Virus record (IMG/VR): IMGVR_UViG_3300038366_000072
Span: 1-31,716 of that record
Reading direction: 5' to 3' (one strand)
Source: a virus
DNA: 31,716 nt
How positions within the stretch are numbered: the first letter of the stretch is position 1; each line of letters opens with the position of its first letter. The translations under genes were made by a program, and so were the position numbers. This document shows positions 8,092-15,832 of the stretch, in pieces. Under the pieces are notes generated by a model, which ran no database searches, was not told the DNA's origin, and was given only the letters and a program-made list of their open reading frames with translations.

Positions 8092-8100
8092 TTTTTTTAA
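8092..8100 (+). promoter_or_regulatory. TATA-like promoter / T-run after the peptidase gene
   Basis: Seven T residues and AA lie directly after the stop codon, about 30 nt before the ATG at 8127. The wider sequence AAAGTTTTTT(T)AACT recurs at 9888-9901. Because archaeal polymerase also stops at T-runs, the element may end one transcript and start the next. Confidence 0.45.
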
Positions 8101-8126
8101 CTAATACAGGGCAATTTTGTTATAAA

Positions 8127-8684
8127 ATGGCTGATTTAGGGAGTCAAGATCTTGGTGGCGGTACTCTTGGAAGCGATGACAAAAGTATAGGTGTCAGTGA
8201 ATCCAGTGTATCGACCGATAGTCCTAGTGTTGGTTTGTCTGCAGGTGCTACAACTTTATCAGTGGTTGAGACTGGTCTGGTTTTTTCTGTACAGTCTTTG
8301 AACTTGGGTAGTGTTGTTGAGGTTTCTGTTGATGAGACTGTTAACACGGTGAAGGTTGAGGATGTGGATGTGGTGCCGGGTGCTGCCAGTTTACAAGTCA
8401 GTGAAACCACTTCAAACACTGTTAACAACAGTATAGGTGTAACGGGTGGTGCTGTTGACCTAGGTGTAGAGGCTGTCAGCAACATTATATCAGTTTCAGA
8501 TGGTGTCAATGTTTTACCGGGTAATGTAGATGTAGATGTAGCGGAGACTGTATTGTTTACCGACTCAGAGGAGACAGGTATTAAGAATATCTTGAATATT
8601 TCATCTCCGACAAAAGCTATAATTACAAACAGTGATAGGAAAGCATTTTATACATCCAAGGATAGATTTGTAGTATATGAGTGA
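8127..8684 (+). CDS. Repeat-rich beta virion protein
   Basis: 185 residues made of Val/Ser/Asp/Gly-rich repeats (VSESSVSTDS, VSVDETVNTV, ISVSDGVNVLPGNVDVDVAE), much like the proteins encoded at 30526 and 31416/2-781. The C-terminal 35 residues (ILNISSPTKAIITNSDRKAF onward) depart from the repeat and may be an attachment piece. No signal peptide or cysteine. It overlaps the BppU-like gene by 8 bases, so the two are translated together. A fibre, spike or baseplate appendage is likely; family not recognised. Confidence 0.65.
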   Translation: MADLGSQDLGGGTLGSDDKSIGVSESSVSTDSPSVGLSAGATTLSVVETGLVFSVQSLNLGSVVEVSVDETVNTVKVEDVDVVPGAASLQVSETTSNTVNNSIGVTGGAVDLGVEAVSNIISVSDGVNVLPGNVDVDVAETVLFTDSEETGIKNILNISSPTKAIITNSDRKAFYTSKDRFVVYE

Positions 8685-9003
8685 TCAAACATTCAAAGAA
8701 GGTGATCTAGGGGATGAGTTGGAGGCTACTTTGAAGGATGCGGATGGTCCCATAGATTTATCTGCAATTGACAAAGTTGATTTTGTTATGGAGGATAGGT
8801 CTGGTGACAAGGTTTTGGATGAACAGGTTAGTATTGTGAATGGATCTGAGGGCAGGATACAGTATCAATGGTCGCCGGGTGATCCGATTGAGGAGCCGGG
8901 TGTTTACCGTGCTGAGTTCCGTATTACTGACAGTGCCGGTGATACGGAGACTGTACCTAATGATGGTTATGATGTGATTGAGGTTGAGGAGGAGATTAAA
9001 TAA
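8677..9003 (+). CDS. BppU N-terminal-like virion protein
   Basis: 108 residues with the pattern of the phage baseplate upper protein N-terminal domain. FKEGDLGDELEATLKDADGP comes first, DLSAIDKVDFVMEDRSG follows, then YQWSPGDPIEEPGVYRAEFR and a closing strand with PNDGYDVIEVEEE. Such beta-sandwich domains link receptor-binding proteins to a baseplate or capsid vertex. Overlaps at both ends (8 bases with the upstream gene, 1 base with the connector gene) put it in the same translational unit. It probably anchors the repeat protein upstream. Confidence 0.75.
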   Translation: MSDQTFKEGDLGDELEATLKDADGPIDLSAIDKVDFVMEDRSGDKVLDEQVSIVNGSEGRIQYQWSPGDPIEEPGVYRAEFRITDSAGDTETVPNDGYDVIEVEEEIK

Positions 9004-9611
9004 TGGTTGAACCGTTTAATACTGCGGATGATTTACAGGCTCGACTGGGTTTTCTTGGACCGAATCAAGACCAGTTTGATTTAACTGATCGTTTACTGGA
9101 TGCTACTCTGGAGTTGGAGGCTATGATCGGACGTAGTGTTCAGGAGTTGTTGACACCTAGTTTTGATGACCAGAGAGAGTTCCGTTTAACTTACAGTAAC
9201 GTGTTTGAAGTAATCAGGATTGAAATAGTTAGTCCGCATGGTACGCATCCTGAGACGGTTGACAGTTCTGATTTTACGTTGACTCACAGCCCTGAACGTG
9301 GCAATCAACAGCAGCTTGTTTTTGACCAAGTATTTGCAGAGGATCAGTTGTTTAATGAGGATTACAGGCTGCGGATTGTGTATATACCAGAACTGTATAG
9401 GCGTTTGGAGCTGCGGTTAGCTGAACTGGATATTGCTTCTTTGGCGAGTGTTCAGACTGGTGATGATCAGACTGCGGCACGTGCAGAGAAGGCAATGGAT
9501 AGAATGGATGCTTTGATGAAACGTATTAATAGGACGGAGCAGAACTTGGCAGATCCTGATACCGGGCGGAACTTGTCTCCTAACTTTAACTATCCAGGTG
9601 ACCGATTCTAA
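9003..9611 (+). CDS. Head-tail connector / adaptor protein
   Basis: 202 residues. Its position between the capsid region and the HK97 gp10-like gene is that of the adaptor (gp6/gp15-like) that docks under the portal. Helical ends (DDLQARLG...LLDATLELEAMIG at the start, RLAELDIASLASVQTGDDQTAARAEKAMD later) flank a beta region with REFRLTYSNVFEV, which fits the family. Three bases separate it from the next gene. The assignment is mainly positional. Confidence 0.7.
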   Translation: MVEPFNTADDLQARLGFLGPNQDQFDLTDRLLDATLELEAMIGRSVQELLTPSFDDQREFRLTYSNVFEVIRIEIVSPHGTHPETVDSSDFTLTHSPERGNQQQLVFDQVFAEDQLFNEDYRLRIVYIPELYRRLELRLAELDIASLASVQTGDDQTAARAEKAMDRMDALMKRINRTEQNLADPDTGRNLSPNFNYPGDRF

Positions 9612-9613
9612 GG

Positions 9614-9889
9614 ATGTTGAATCTTACTGATGAGGGCCGTAAAAAGTTGAATAATGCTGTCCGTAAAAAGGGTTTTAAGGTTGTTAGGAAGGCTAAAGGT
9701 AATGCACCTGTTGATACTGGACGTTTACGTGCAAGCATTAGTTTGGAGGAGGAGTTTTTAGGTAATGGCTTGGTGAAGGTTTTAGTCGGATCTAATGTTG
9801 ATTATGCACGTTTTGTTGAGTTTGGTACTGAGAGTCAGGTTGCACAGCCTTATTTGCGTCCTGCTTTGCGTGAGGTTGCTCAGGAGTAA
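9614..9889 (+). CDS. HK97 gp10-like head-closure / neck protein
   Basis: 91 residues with the hallmarks of the HK97 gp10 family: NAPVDTGRLRASI in the first half, and VDYARFVEFGTESQVAQPYLRP near the end. In other siphoviruses this protein sits at the head-tail interface and helps join tails to filled heads. Its length is at the short end of the family (usually 100-150) but both signatures are complete. It is followed by a T-run and a 140-base gap. Confidence 0.88.
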   Translation: MLNLTDEGRKKLNNAVRKKGFKVVRKAKGNAPVDTGRLRASISLEEEFLGNGLVKVLVGSNVDYARFVEFGTESQVAQPYLRPALREVAQE

Positions 9890-9891
9890 AG

Positions 9892-9899
9892 TTTTTTAA
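9892..9899 (+). promoter_or_regulatory. TATA-like promoter / T-run upstream of the tail genes
   Basis: TTTTTTAA follows the gp10-like stop codon, within a 20-base stretch resembling that at 8088-8107. It may drive the tail block, or the short frame at 9917. Confidence 0.4.
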
Positions 9900-9916
9900 C
9901 TGATCAAGGTAATTAC

Positions 9917-10021
9917 TTGTATTGTATTGCAGAGGAAAAGGGGTTTATCAGGACTGGGATTCGAGTGCAACTGAATCCTTCTTTTGATAAGACCACAGAG
10001 TGTAAACTTGTGGAGGATTGA
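9917..10021 (+). CDS. Possible 34-residue protein (TTG start)
   Basis: The 142-base gap between the gp10-like and tail terminator genes holds a frame beginning TTG at 9917. It would encode IAEEKGFIRTGIRVQLNPSF and continue DKTTECKLVED. The TTG is 20-25 nt below the TATA-like element at 9892, so a leaderless start is possible. The same DNA has a 6-bp inverted repeat (GGATTC 9957-9962, GAATCC 9973-9978), so a structured leader is an alternative. Composition looks like the neighbours' coding DNA. Function unknown. Confidence 0.35.
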   Translation: MYCIAEEKGFIRTGIRVQLNPSFDKTTECKLVED

Positions 10022-10031
10022 ACCGTGAAAA

Positions 10032-10514
10032 ATGGCTGATGTTAGACCGCAGACTGTAGTTGATGATTTAAGAGGATACTTGCAGGATCAAATCAGTGAT
10101 CCTAACAGTGATCGTAGAGGCAGCCAGCGTTTTGTCTATAAGATTCCTATAAACTTTGATTTAGCTGATTTCCCACGGATTCATATACAGAGATTAAGTG
10201 CGACTCAGACAGGTTTTTCTTTAAGCAGCGGTCAGAGACAGGTTGATGAGTTAATACAGATCAGTATTTTCCACAGTACGCAGGATGGTTACAGGCTTGA
10301 TGTTGATGGTGATGGTGAGCCTGAAAGCCAGGAGCAGGTTGTGGATTTCCTGTCGGAGCGTGTTATTGATTTAGTTAATCAGAGTCAGGATAGGTGGCAG
10401 GGCTTAGGCGGTAATGTCCAGTATTTGATTACTCAGACTGAAAACCGTGTTCAGGATACAGAAAATCATGTTATTCATTACAGTATTGATGCGGAGTTAA
10501 GGCTTAGGAGGTAA
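10032..10514 (+). CDS. Tail terminator (gpU-like) protein
   Basis: 160 residues between the gp10-like protein and the tail tube protein, the usual site of the tail terminator that caps the tube. The mix of an N-terminal helix (VVDDLRGYLQDQI), a central strand pair (FPRIHIQRLSATQTG), and QRQVDELIQISIFHSTQDGY fits the gpU/terminator fold. The DVDGDGEPESQEQ stretch looks like a calcium-type acidic loop. The assignment is mostly positional. Confidence 0.65.
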   Translation: MADVRPQTVVDDLRGYLQDQISDPNSDRRGSQRFVYKIPINFDLADFPRIHIQRLSATQTGFSLSSGQRQVDELIQISIFHSTQDGYRLDVDGDGEPESQEQVVDFLSERVIDLVNQSQDRWQGLGGNVQYLITQTENRVQDTENHVIHYSIDAELRLRR

Positions 10515-10526
10515 GAAGATTATATT

Positions 10527-11414
10527 ATGACAATTGAGACTGGTTTGAAGGAGAACATTAAACTTGAGGATGATTCAAATACTGAGGTGCAGGATTTGTT
10601 CGGTAGTTATGCCAGTGCGTCTGCTGTGATTGATGAGTCCAGTAGACGTGAGGGAACTATCGGCAATGAGGGTAAGGCTGCGGAGGTGGCTGATGGACCT
10701 GTGGAGAACAGTGCTGTTATAGAGTGTAAGCCTGAATCCTTAGAGATCTTGAAGTTGATGGGAACGTTTGACAGCGGTGCCGGAACCATTACATTCCCTG
10801 CTGATCTTCCTAAACATAACTTGTTGCAGGCTCAGTTTACTGATAGCCACAGCTTCAAGTTTGAGGACTTCAAGGTAGGCGGCTTCACGTTATCGTGTAC
10901 TTTAGATGAGTCCGTGTTTATAGAGTTCTCACCTATTCTTGCTGAGACAGGTAGTATACCTAAGACAACTGTTGATGTCGATGCGGTTACAGGTCAGGCA
11001 TTGCAGTGGACTGATTCAACCGTCAAGATTAACGGTTCACAGTTCGGTGTAACTGAAAGCGTGGAATCAAGTCTTGACCGTAACATCAGCAGTGAGTACG
11101 GTTTAGGTAGTGGACGTGAGCCTGAGGAGATTGTTGAGGGAGAGTTCAATATTGAGATCAGTCTTGTTGTGAAGGTTGAGGATGCTTCTCCTTATGAGGA
11201 GTTACTTGATGATTCAAGTTTTCCGCTAACTGTAAGTGAGAGCCGTGGCAGTGTCAGTGAGATCAGTATTGATTTCGGTGATGGTAACGGCGAGTTAGTG
11301 GTTAAGAAGGGTAAGGCTGAGATCAATGAGTTTGAGTTTGATGAGGAGAAGGATGTACGTACTGTTGAATTATCTTTCCCTGCTGCTCAGGATGTTGAGG
11401 TGAGGAATCTGTGA
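10527..11414 (+). CDS. Major tail tube protein
   Basis: 295 residues, immediately before the overlapping chaperone genes, where siphoviruses encode the tube protein. It is beta-rich and acidic, with SFKFEDFKVGGFTLSCTLDE and VEGEFNIEISLVVKVEDASP segments. The final 30 residues (KKGKAEINEFEFDEEKDVRT to the end) look like an outer beta domain. The length suggests a tube domain plus a surface Ig-like or decorating part. It overlaps the next gene by 4 bases. Confidence 0.75.
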   Translation: MTIETGLKENIKLEDDSNTEVQDLFGSYASASAVIDESSRREGTIGNEGKAAEVADGPVENSAVIECKPESLEILKLMGTFDSGAGTITFPADLPKHNLLQAQFTDSHSFKFEDFKVGGFTLSCTLDESVFIEFSPILAETGSIPKTTVDVDAVTGQALQWTDSTVKINGSQFGVTESVESSLDRNISSEYGLGSGREPEEIVEGEFNIEISLVVKVEDASPYEELLDDSSFPLTVSESRGSVSEISIDFGDGNGELVVKKGKAEINEFEFDEEKDVRTVELSFPAAQDVEVRNL

Positions 11415-11770
11415 CCACTGTGGAGTTAGAGGATGTTGAAGGGAACACGTTTACGGAGGTAATTCCTAAGTATCCAAGTGCCAAGTTAAGAAATGAGTGT
11501 GAGGCCCTGTTCAATGCTCATGTAAGGGCTACAGGTTCAGGTGAGGAAGGTGCTATTGATAATGCATTGGAGGCTATCACCAAGCAGAAGGATAAGGTTA
11601 CTGAGTGGTGTAACAGGAATCATTTTGAAAGAGATCTTGGACCTGAAAAGATTGCTCCTCCTAGTCAGGATAAGATTATGCGTGAGTATGCACCGTATAT
11701 TAAAGGTGTTGAGGTTGAACAAAAAAAAAGTCAGGGGGACCGGACTACGAAAGGATCAGAGACAGGGTGA
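11411..11770 (+). CDS. Tail assembly chaperone G
   Basis: 119 residues from GTG 11411. Short helical acidic protein between the tube and tape-measure genes, the position of lambda gpG-like chaperones that coat the tape measure during tail assembly. It ends in a basic, low-complexity tail (EQKKSQGDRTTKGSETG) read past a run of nine A residues. If ribosomes slip back one base in that run, translation continues into the next frame to make a G-T fusion (see 11722-11728). The overlap with the upstream gene (ATCTGTGA) suggests coupled translation. Confidence 0.8.
   Translation: MTTVELEDVEGNTFTEVIPKYPSAKLRNECEALFNAHVRATGSGEEGAIDNALEAITKQKDKVTEWCNRNHFERDLGPEKIAPPSQDKIMREYAPYIKGVEVEQKKSQGDRTTKGSETG
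11722..11728 (+). promoter_or_regulatory. -1 ribosomal frameshift site, A AAA AAA
   Basis: The zero frame reads CAA AAA AAA AGT across nine A residues (11721-11729), giving a canonical X XXY YYZ heptamer A AAA AAA. The -1 frame is open from 11728 and runs without a stop into the frame ending at 11997. This produces a continuous SGGPDYERIRDRVRTYLKIM stretch that is absent from either frame alone. Chaperone-pair frameshifting is conserved in long-tailed phages. Confidence 0.85.
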
Positions 11771-11997
11771 GAACTTACTTGAAAATCATGGATAAAGGAC
11801 ATAATCCTAGTGTGGATGAGTATGATATTGCACGTGGCTTCCAGTTGTATAATAGAAGTGAGCGTTTTGACCTTGATTTGGAGTATGTGAATGCTCATAA
11901 TTTCAAGGTCATGGAGATTATTGAACAGGAGAAAAGCCAGTTGATGTCAAGTAAGGTCTCCAGCAGTGAAGTTGGAGGTGTGAACAGGTATGGCTGA
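11767..11997 (+). CDS. Tail assembly chaperone T domain (expressed as G-T fusion from 11411)
   Basis: This frame lies in the -1 register relative to G. From the first codon after slippage (11728) it encodes 89 residues including DKGHNPSVDEYDIARGFQLY and LDLEYVNAHNFKVMEIIEQE, a conserved T-type helical domain. The fused product would be about 195 residues (106 from G plus 89). An independent start at GTG 11767 exists but would cut the conserved SGGPDYERIRD region, so the fusion is favoured. In lambda-like systems the T part recruits tube subunits to the tape measure. The end overlaps the tape-measure start by 8 bases. Confidence 0.82.
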   Translation: MRTYLKIMDKGHNPSVDEYDIARGFQLYNRSERFDLDLEYVNAHNFKVMEIIEQEKSQLMSSKVSSSEVGGVNRYG

Positions 11998-12643
11998 TGC
12001 TACTTTAGAGGCTGAGATTGTACCTGATACATCTGCTGTTGAACAGGTTCAGAATGAGGAGTTGGAGCTTGGTGGAGGCGGCGATTTATCCAGCAGTCAG
12101 AAAAGTGAACGTGAAAACGTGATAAGCGGAGGTTTTAGAACTGCTTTAGCTGCTACAGGTATTATTGGTTTACTTGCTAATTTGAAGCCTTTGACTGCTA
12201 CTATCGGCGCTATTTTCGGTCTTATTGGCAGAAGTTTAGTACCTGTAATTGAGTTGATAGCTGAGTTGTTACGTCCTTTGGAAAATCTTGTTAACAGGAT
12301 TGGGCAGTTTACTGAAAGTGTTACTCCTACTCCTACTGATGAGCGTGAAGAGGTAAGTCCGGAACAAGTTGAGGGTATCTTAGGTAATGTTGATATTTCT
12401 GATCCTGCTTCTGTTTTACGTGCTAATAACAGGCTTTCTGAGTTAAGGGTGAATCCTAATGCTGATAATCAGGGCAGAGGTGGCGGTGAAGCTGTTAATG
12501 AGCAACTGGCTTCTGTTGTAGGTACTTTAGCTGAGTCACAGAGTAACGGTAAACCTGATCTGTCAGGTGAGGCAAGTAAGATAGATAAGAAGGAGGAGAT
12601 TCAGGCTGCATCGCAGGATATTGTGGGGGCGTTTCAGGAATGA
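11990..12643 (+). CDS. Very short tape measure protein
   Basis: 217 residues directly after the G/T chaperones, the invariant position of the tape measure. The centre has hydrophobic helices (FRTALAATGIIGLLANLKPL, ATIGAIFGLIGRSLVPVIEL) typical of tape-measure membrane segments. The C-terminal half is hydrophilic and helical. Most tape measures exceed 500 residues. With the usual rule of about 0.15 nm per residue this predicts a tail near 33 nm, so the virion would have a stubby tail. It overlaps the next gene by 4 bases (ATGA). Confidence 0.72.
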   Translation: MADATLEAEIVPDTSAVEQVQNEELELGGGGDLSSSQKSERENVISGGFRTALAATGIIGLLANLKPLTATIGAIFGLIGRSLVPVIELIAELLRPLENLVNRIGQFTESVTPTPTDEREEVSPEQVEGILGNVDISDPASVLRANNRLSELRVNPNADNQGRGGGEAVNEQLASVVGTLAESQSNGKPDLSGEASKIDKKEEIQAASQDIVGAFQE

Positions 12644-13137
12644 CTGATAAGATTGTTTTGAAGTCAGGGTTTTCTGATTTCAGTGTAGATCTCGAGTATG
12701 AGTTTGATTTAGTTCAAAGTAAGGAGGAAGGTATTAACAGGAGTTTTACCACTATCGGTAATAAGGATCCTCGTGCTGCCAGGCATTTTGGGTTTAGGCC
12801 TGGTGAGAATAATCCTACTTTGAGATGGATTTTGTTTGATAACGGTGAGGATAAAAGCAACGGCAGTTTATCTGCTTCTAATATTTCAGATGCAAGGTTT
12901 TCTAATCAGACTGTGACAACTTTGCAGGAGCAGATTATCTGGATTCAACAGTTCATCATGGATAATTCAAGTGATGCACGGTATCGTTTGTTCGGTGGAC
13001 GGTTCAGTGATTACAACGGTGATGGGATTGAGGAGGGTACTCCTGTGGTGATTAAGAATCCACGTATTACGCAGAGCAGTGACCGTCCTACTACTGCTGA
13101 GGGCAAGATACAGTTGAAGCTAGGGGTGACCATTTAA
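12640..13137 (+). CDS. Distal tail protein (Dit-like)
   Basis: 165 residues between the tape measure and the large tail protein, the place of the distal tail or baseplate hub ring protein. It is beta-rich, with LKSGFSDFSVDLEYEFDLVQ at the N-terminus and VVIKNPRITQSSDRPTTAEG near the end. A DYNGDGIEEG loop looks like a metal-binding acidic turn. Translation is coupled to the tape measure. No sequence hallmark of Dit is recognised, so the call is positional. Confidence 0.6.
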   Translation: MTDKIVLKSGFSDFSVDLEYEFDLVQSKEEGINRSFTTIGNKDPRAARHFGFRPGENNPTLRWILFDNGEDKSNGSLSASNISDARFSNQTVTTLQEQIIWIQQFIMDNSSDARYRLFGGRFSDYNGDGIEEGTPVVIKNPRITQSSDRPTTAEGKIQLKLGVTI

Positions 13138-13139
13138 CA

Positions 13140-15209
13140 GTGGTTAACCTGTCAAGACGGTTCAAGCTCGAGTATGAGGATGCGTCTAATGGTACAACCA
13201 TCATTGCGGAGACAGGTCAGGATACTGGTGCTGCCAAGATTAATAGGCACGTCCATATTTTACGTAAGAATGATCCTGATATTTTGAAGCTGCGTCTTGA
13301 AATAGATGATTACGGTAACAATATTCCTACAGATAAAAGCCAGTATGCTCAGGCGCAGAATGGAACTGATGATCCTGAGATTTTGTATAAGCAGTTTGAC
13401 CGTGATACACAGAGTTTTGTGACGCAGGGCAGGTTTTATGCTAAGAACTCGGGTGCTGTGAATGAGGATGGGGAGTTGGCTGTAAAGCTTTACAGTTTCC
13501 TGAAGTTTCATGCAAAGGGTGAGGTCAGTGTTTCTGAGACAGGTGATACGTTGTCGGCTATGAATCAGGCTTTACCCAGTGGTTATGTGGCTGTTGATCC
13601 TACTGGCGGTGTATCTTTGACAGGTGAGTATAATTCTAATGGTAGAAGGGAGCAGGCTTTCCAGGAGTTGACACGTAATTATAATTATGCGTTGACGTTT
13701 ACCAGTGAGCTTGATGCTAATAATGATTACAAGGTGCGTTTTGAGCCTGTTGGTCAGGGCGGTACAGTCTCTACCTTGGTTGACCGTAATCAGACAGGGC
13801 GGTTCCCGATTGTAGATATTGACACGGTTAATGATAGTTTCTCTGTAGCAGGTGATAAGACAGGTGATCTTGTTGTTGATCAGGTGATACAGGTTGAAGG
13901 CAGTACAGGAAATGATGGCAGTTTCACCGTTACTTCAACATCTTTTAATTCAAGCAGTAACGAGACTGTGATCAGTGTTTCTGAGAATGTTTCAAATTCT
14001 ACTGCTGATGGTTCGGTGATTCCTGGTGGTTCAGCTAAAGTTAAGTCTTGGGAGAAGAATAAGACTGATAACGTGATTAACAAGGTAACTGTAACAGGTG
14101 TGAATAAGAAAACAGGGAATCAGGTGACAGCTACTGCAAACAACAACAGTATACAGAATAAGATCGGTGTAAAAAGCCGTGATAATGTTAAGATAGGTTA
14201 CTTGAATGCCTCAAGTGATTCTGATGCAGAAAGTGATGCTCAGGAAATCGCAGAATCTCTTTTGCGTCCGGGGAAAGGTATCAGTGAGTTACCTGAGAGC
14301 GGACGTGTAAAGACTCCTGTGTTCAGTGATAATATTGTTAATGATAGTGTGCAGTTTGTCAGTAATCGTTTGAATATTGATGATACTTTTACTGTGAAGG
14401 AGCAGAGAAACTTTTTCCCTGAAGGTGCGTCTGAGCTTGACCTGAATTTTGAGAAGGAGGGTTTGGAGGGTGCTGCAAGGCAGAGCCAGAACCTGAGGGA
14501 TGAACGATCACGGCTTTTATCCAGTAGTCAACAGGATGTTGGTAATCAGACGGTGGATGGTAATACGGAGAATGTATCCGATCAGTACGATAGTCATAAT
14601 GCTGCGCAGGGAGATCATGATGTTGAGGGACAGACGTTTACTGAGACTACTGATGATACTGAAACTAATGAAGGACGTGCCACTTTCGGTAATGTCTCAC
14701 CTGGAGGCACAATCAGCTTGGAAATCAACACTGATTTTGTAAGCGGTGAGACTGATGTAGCGTTTCTTTATTTTCAGGCATCGGTGTCAAAAAATGCAAG
14801 TTTTAGTGATGGATGGGATCTTAAGATAGAGAATAATGATACAGGTACAACATACTTCAACGAGTCTAATTTTATCACGGGAGCTGCCACACCTACAAAT
14901 GGTGTAGTTACTGCCTCTACTTTAGCTATTACAAGTGAGAAATTGGAGGGTGATGAAATAGATTTTGAGTTTACTAATCAGACTGGTGCGGATTCTGATG
15001 TTCAGGTGAATGCTGCGGTTGCACAGTTATCTGATTTTTCAATCAATATTCCGAGTGATCCTGATGGTGCGCAGCCTAGAAGCGATGGATCTACTAATAC
15101 GACTAACAGCAGTGACAGTGATGCAGGTGATACGTCTAGTTTGGATACTGATGGTTCTACAAATCAGAAAGATGTAAATATACCGGATGAGGATAAAGTT
15201 AATAGATGA
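13140..15209 (+). CDS. Tail hub / tail-associated (Tal-like) protein
   Basis: 689 residues from GTG 13140. The N-terminal 200 residues have hub-like beta structure (RFKLEYEDASNGTTI, ILRKNDPDILKLRLEIDDYG). A domain at about residues 225-300 with VEGSTGNDGSFTVTSTSF and SVSENVSNSTADGS is inserted; the protein at 28533 has the same small domain. The hub continues to about residue 450 (LRPGKGISELPESGRVKTPV). The last 230 residues are acidic, Asn/Ser/Thr/Asp-rich and beta-prone, suggesting a surface-exposed tip. It probably closes the tube and contacts the cell. It overlaps the next gene by 4 bases. Confidence 0.72.
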   Translation: MVNLSRRFKLEYEDASNGTTIIAETGQDTGAAKINRHVHILRKNDPDILKLRLEIDDYGNNIPTDKSQYAQAQNGTDDPEILYKQFDRDTQSFVTQGRFYAKNSGAVNEDGELAVKLYSFLKFHAKGEVSVSETGDTLSAMNQALPSGYVAVDPTGGVSLTGEYNSNGRREQAFQELTRNYNYALTFTSELDANNDYKVRFEPVGQGGTVSTLVDRNQTGRFPIVDIDTVNDSFSVAGDKTGDLVVDQVIQVEGSTGNDGSFTVTSTSFNSSSNETVISVSENVSNSTADGSVIPGGSAKVKSWEKNKTDNVINKVTVTGVNKKTGNQVTATANNNSIQNKIGVKSRDNVKIGYLNASSDSDAESDAQEIAESLLRPGKGISELPESGRVKTPVFSDNIVNDSVQFVSNRLNIDDTFTVKEQRNFFPEGASELDLNFEKEGLEGAARQSQNLRDERSRLLSSSQQDVGNQTVDGNTENVSDQYDSHNAAQGDHDVEGQTFTETTDDTETNEGRATFGNVSPGGTISLEINTDFVSGETDVAFLYFQASVSKNASFSDGWDLKIENNDTGTTYFNESNFITGAATPTNGVVTASTLAITSEKLEGDEIDFEFTNQTGADSDVQVNAAVAQLSDFSINIPSDPDGAQPRSDGSTNTTNSSDSDAGDTSSLDTDGSTNQKDVNIPDEDKVNR

Positions 15210-15502
15210 AATATGATGAGGTAAAGATTCTGGACGCTGAGGAAACTGAAGATGGCAGGTTAAGGGTTCCGTTTGAGGTTCCTGGTCATCATTTTAACCA
15301 GAGTTATCCTAAGCGTTTATCACATTGTTTTGTTGAGGTTGATAAGTTCTTGGAGGTTGTAGATGATCAGGGTACAAGGCGTTTTGAGAAGATTTTAAAA
15401 GATATTTACTTGGCTGATAACTCGGAAGACACTTCTAGGGACTCTAGTAGTAGTGATATTGAGGAGGTCAGGGCTGAGATTGAGGGCGGTAAAAAACTTT
15501 AA
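15206..15502 (+). CDS. Uncharacterised protein at the end of the tail block
   Basis: 98 residues, overlapping the tail hub gene by 4 bases. The first 65 residues look globular (DGRLRVPFEVPGHHFNQSYP, HCFVEVDKFLEVV). The rest is acidic and Ser/Asp-rich. It contains His residues near a single Cys (PGHHF, SHCF), but no recognised metal motif. It is the last gene before a new promoter and the membrane-protein pair, so it is probably expressed with the tail genes. A small tail-tip or assembly protein is possible. Confidence 0.65.
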   Translation: MKYDEVKILDAEETEDGRLRVPFEVPGHHFNQSYPKRLSHCFVEVDKFLEVVDDQGTRRFEKILKDIYLADNSEDTSRDSSSSDIEEVRAEIEGGKKL

Positions 15503-15504
15503 AA
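15497..15504 (+). promoter_or_regulatory. TATA-like promoter of the membrane-protein pair
   Basis: CTTTAAAA overlaps the stop of the upstream gene and lies about 29 nt before ATG 15530. The spacing supports that ATG rather than the TTG at 15512 and separates this pair from the tail transcript. Confidence 0.45.
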
Positions 15505-15529
15505 CATCGTCTTGTTTTATTACTGGTTG

Positions 15530-15832
15530 ATGATTTCAAACGTTGATAATCGATTGGCTCAAGTTTTTGTTGTTGTATTAAGTGTTTTTTTGGTAGGAAG
15601 TGCTGTTTACATGGTCTTGGATGGTGCTGAGAAGGCTCCTGACAGGGATTTGAATGCGTCTGCCAGTAATGATAAGGTGTGTGTACCGCCCTATAGGGAT
15701 GGGGCTTGTTACCCGGTCAATGATTCGGTGAATGCCAGTCTACCAGCAAACCACACCTCAAATCAGACAAACACTTCTCAACAAGCTAACCAAACGGTGA
15801 ATATAACGGAGAATGTCAGTACAGTGCAGTGA
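15530..15832 (+). CDS. Single-pass surface protein dense in N-glycosylation sequons
   Basis: 100 residues from ATG 15530. A short N-terminus is followed by one hydrophobic segment (VFVVVLSVFLVGSAVYMVL) and an outer domain of about 70 residues. This domain carries nine N-x-S/T sequons (NAS, NDS, NAS, NHT, NQT, NTS, NQT, NIT, NVS) and two cysteines (KVCVPPYRDGACY). It overlaps the next gene, a two-TM protein, by 20 bases. A spanin-like or other lysis role, or remodelling of the infected cell surface, would fit this pairing after the tail genes. Archaeal AglB would be the expected glycosylating enzyme. Confidence 0.65.
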   Translation: MISNVDNRLAQVFVVVLSVFLVGSAVYMVLDGAEKAPDRDLNASASNDKVCVPPYRDGACYPVNDSVNASLPANHTSNQTNTSQQANQTVNITENVSTVQ

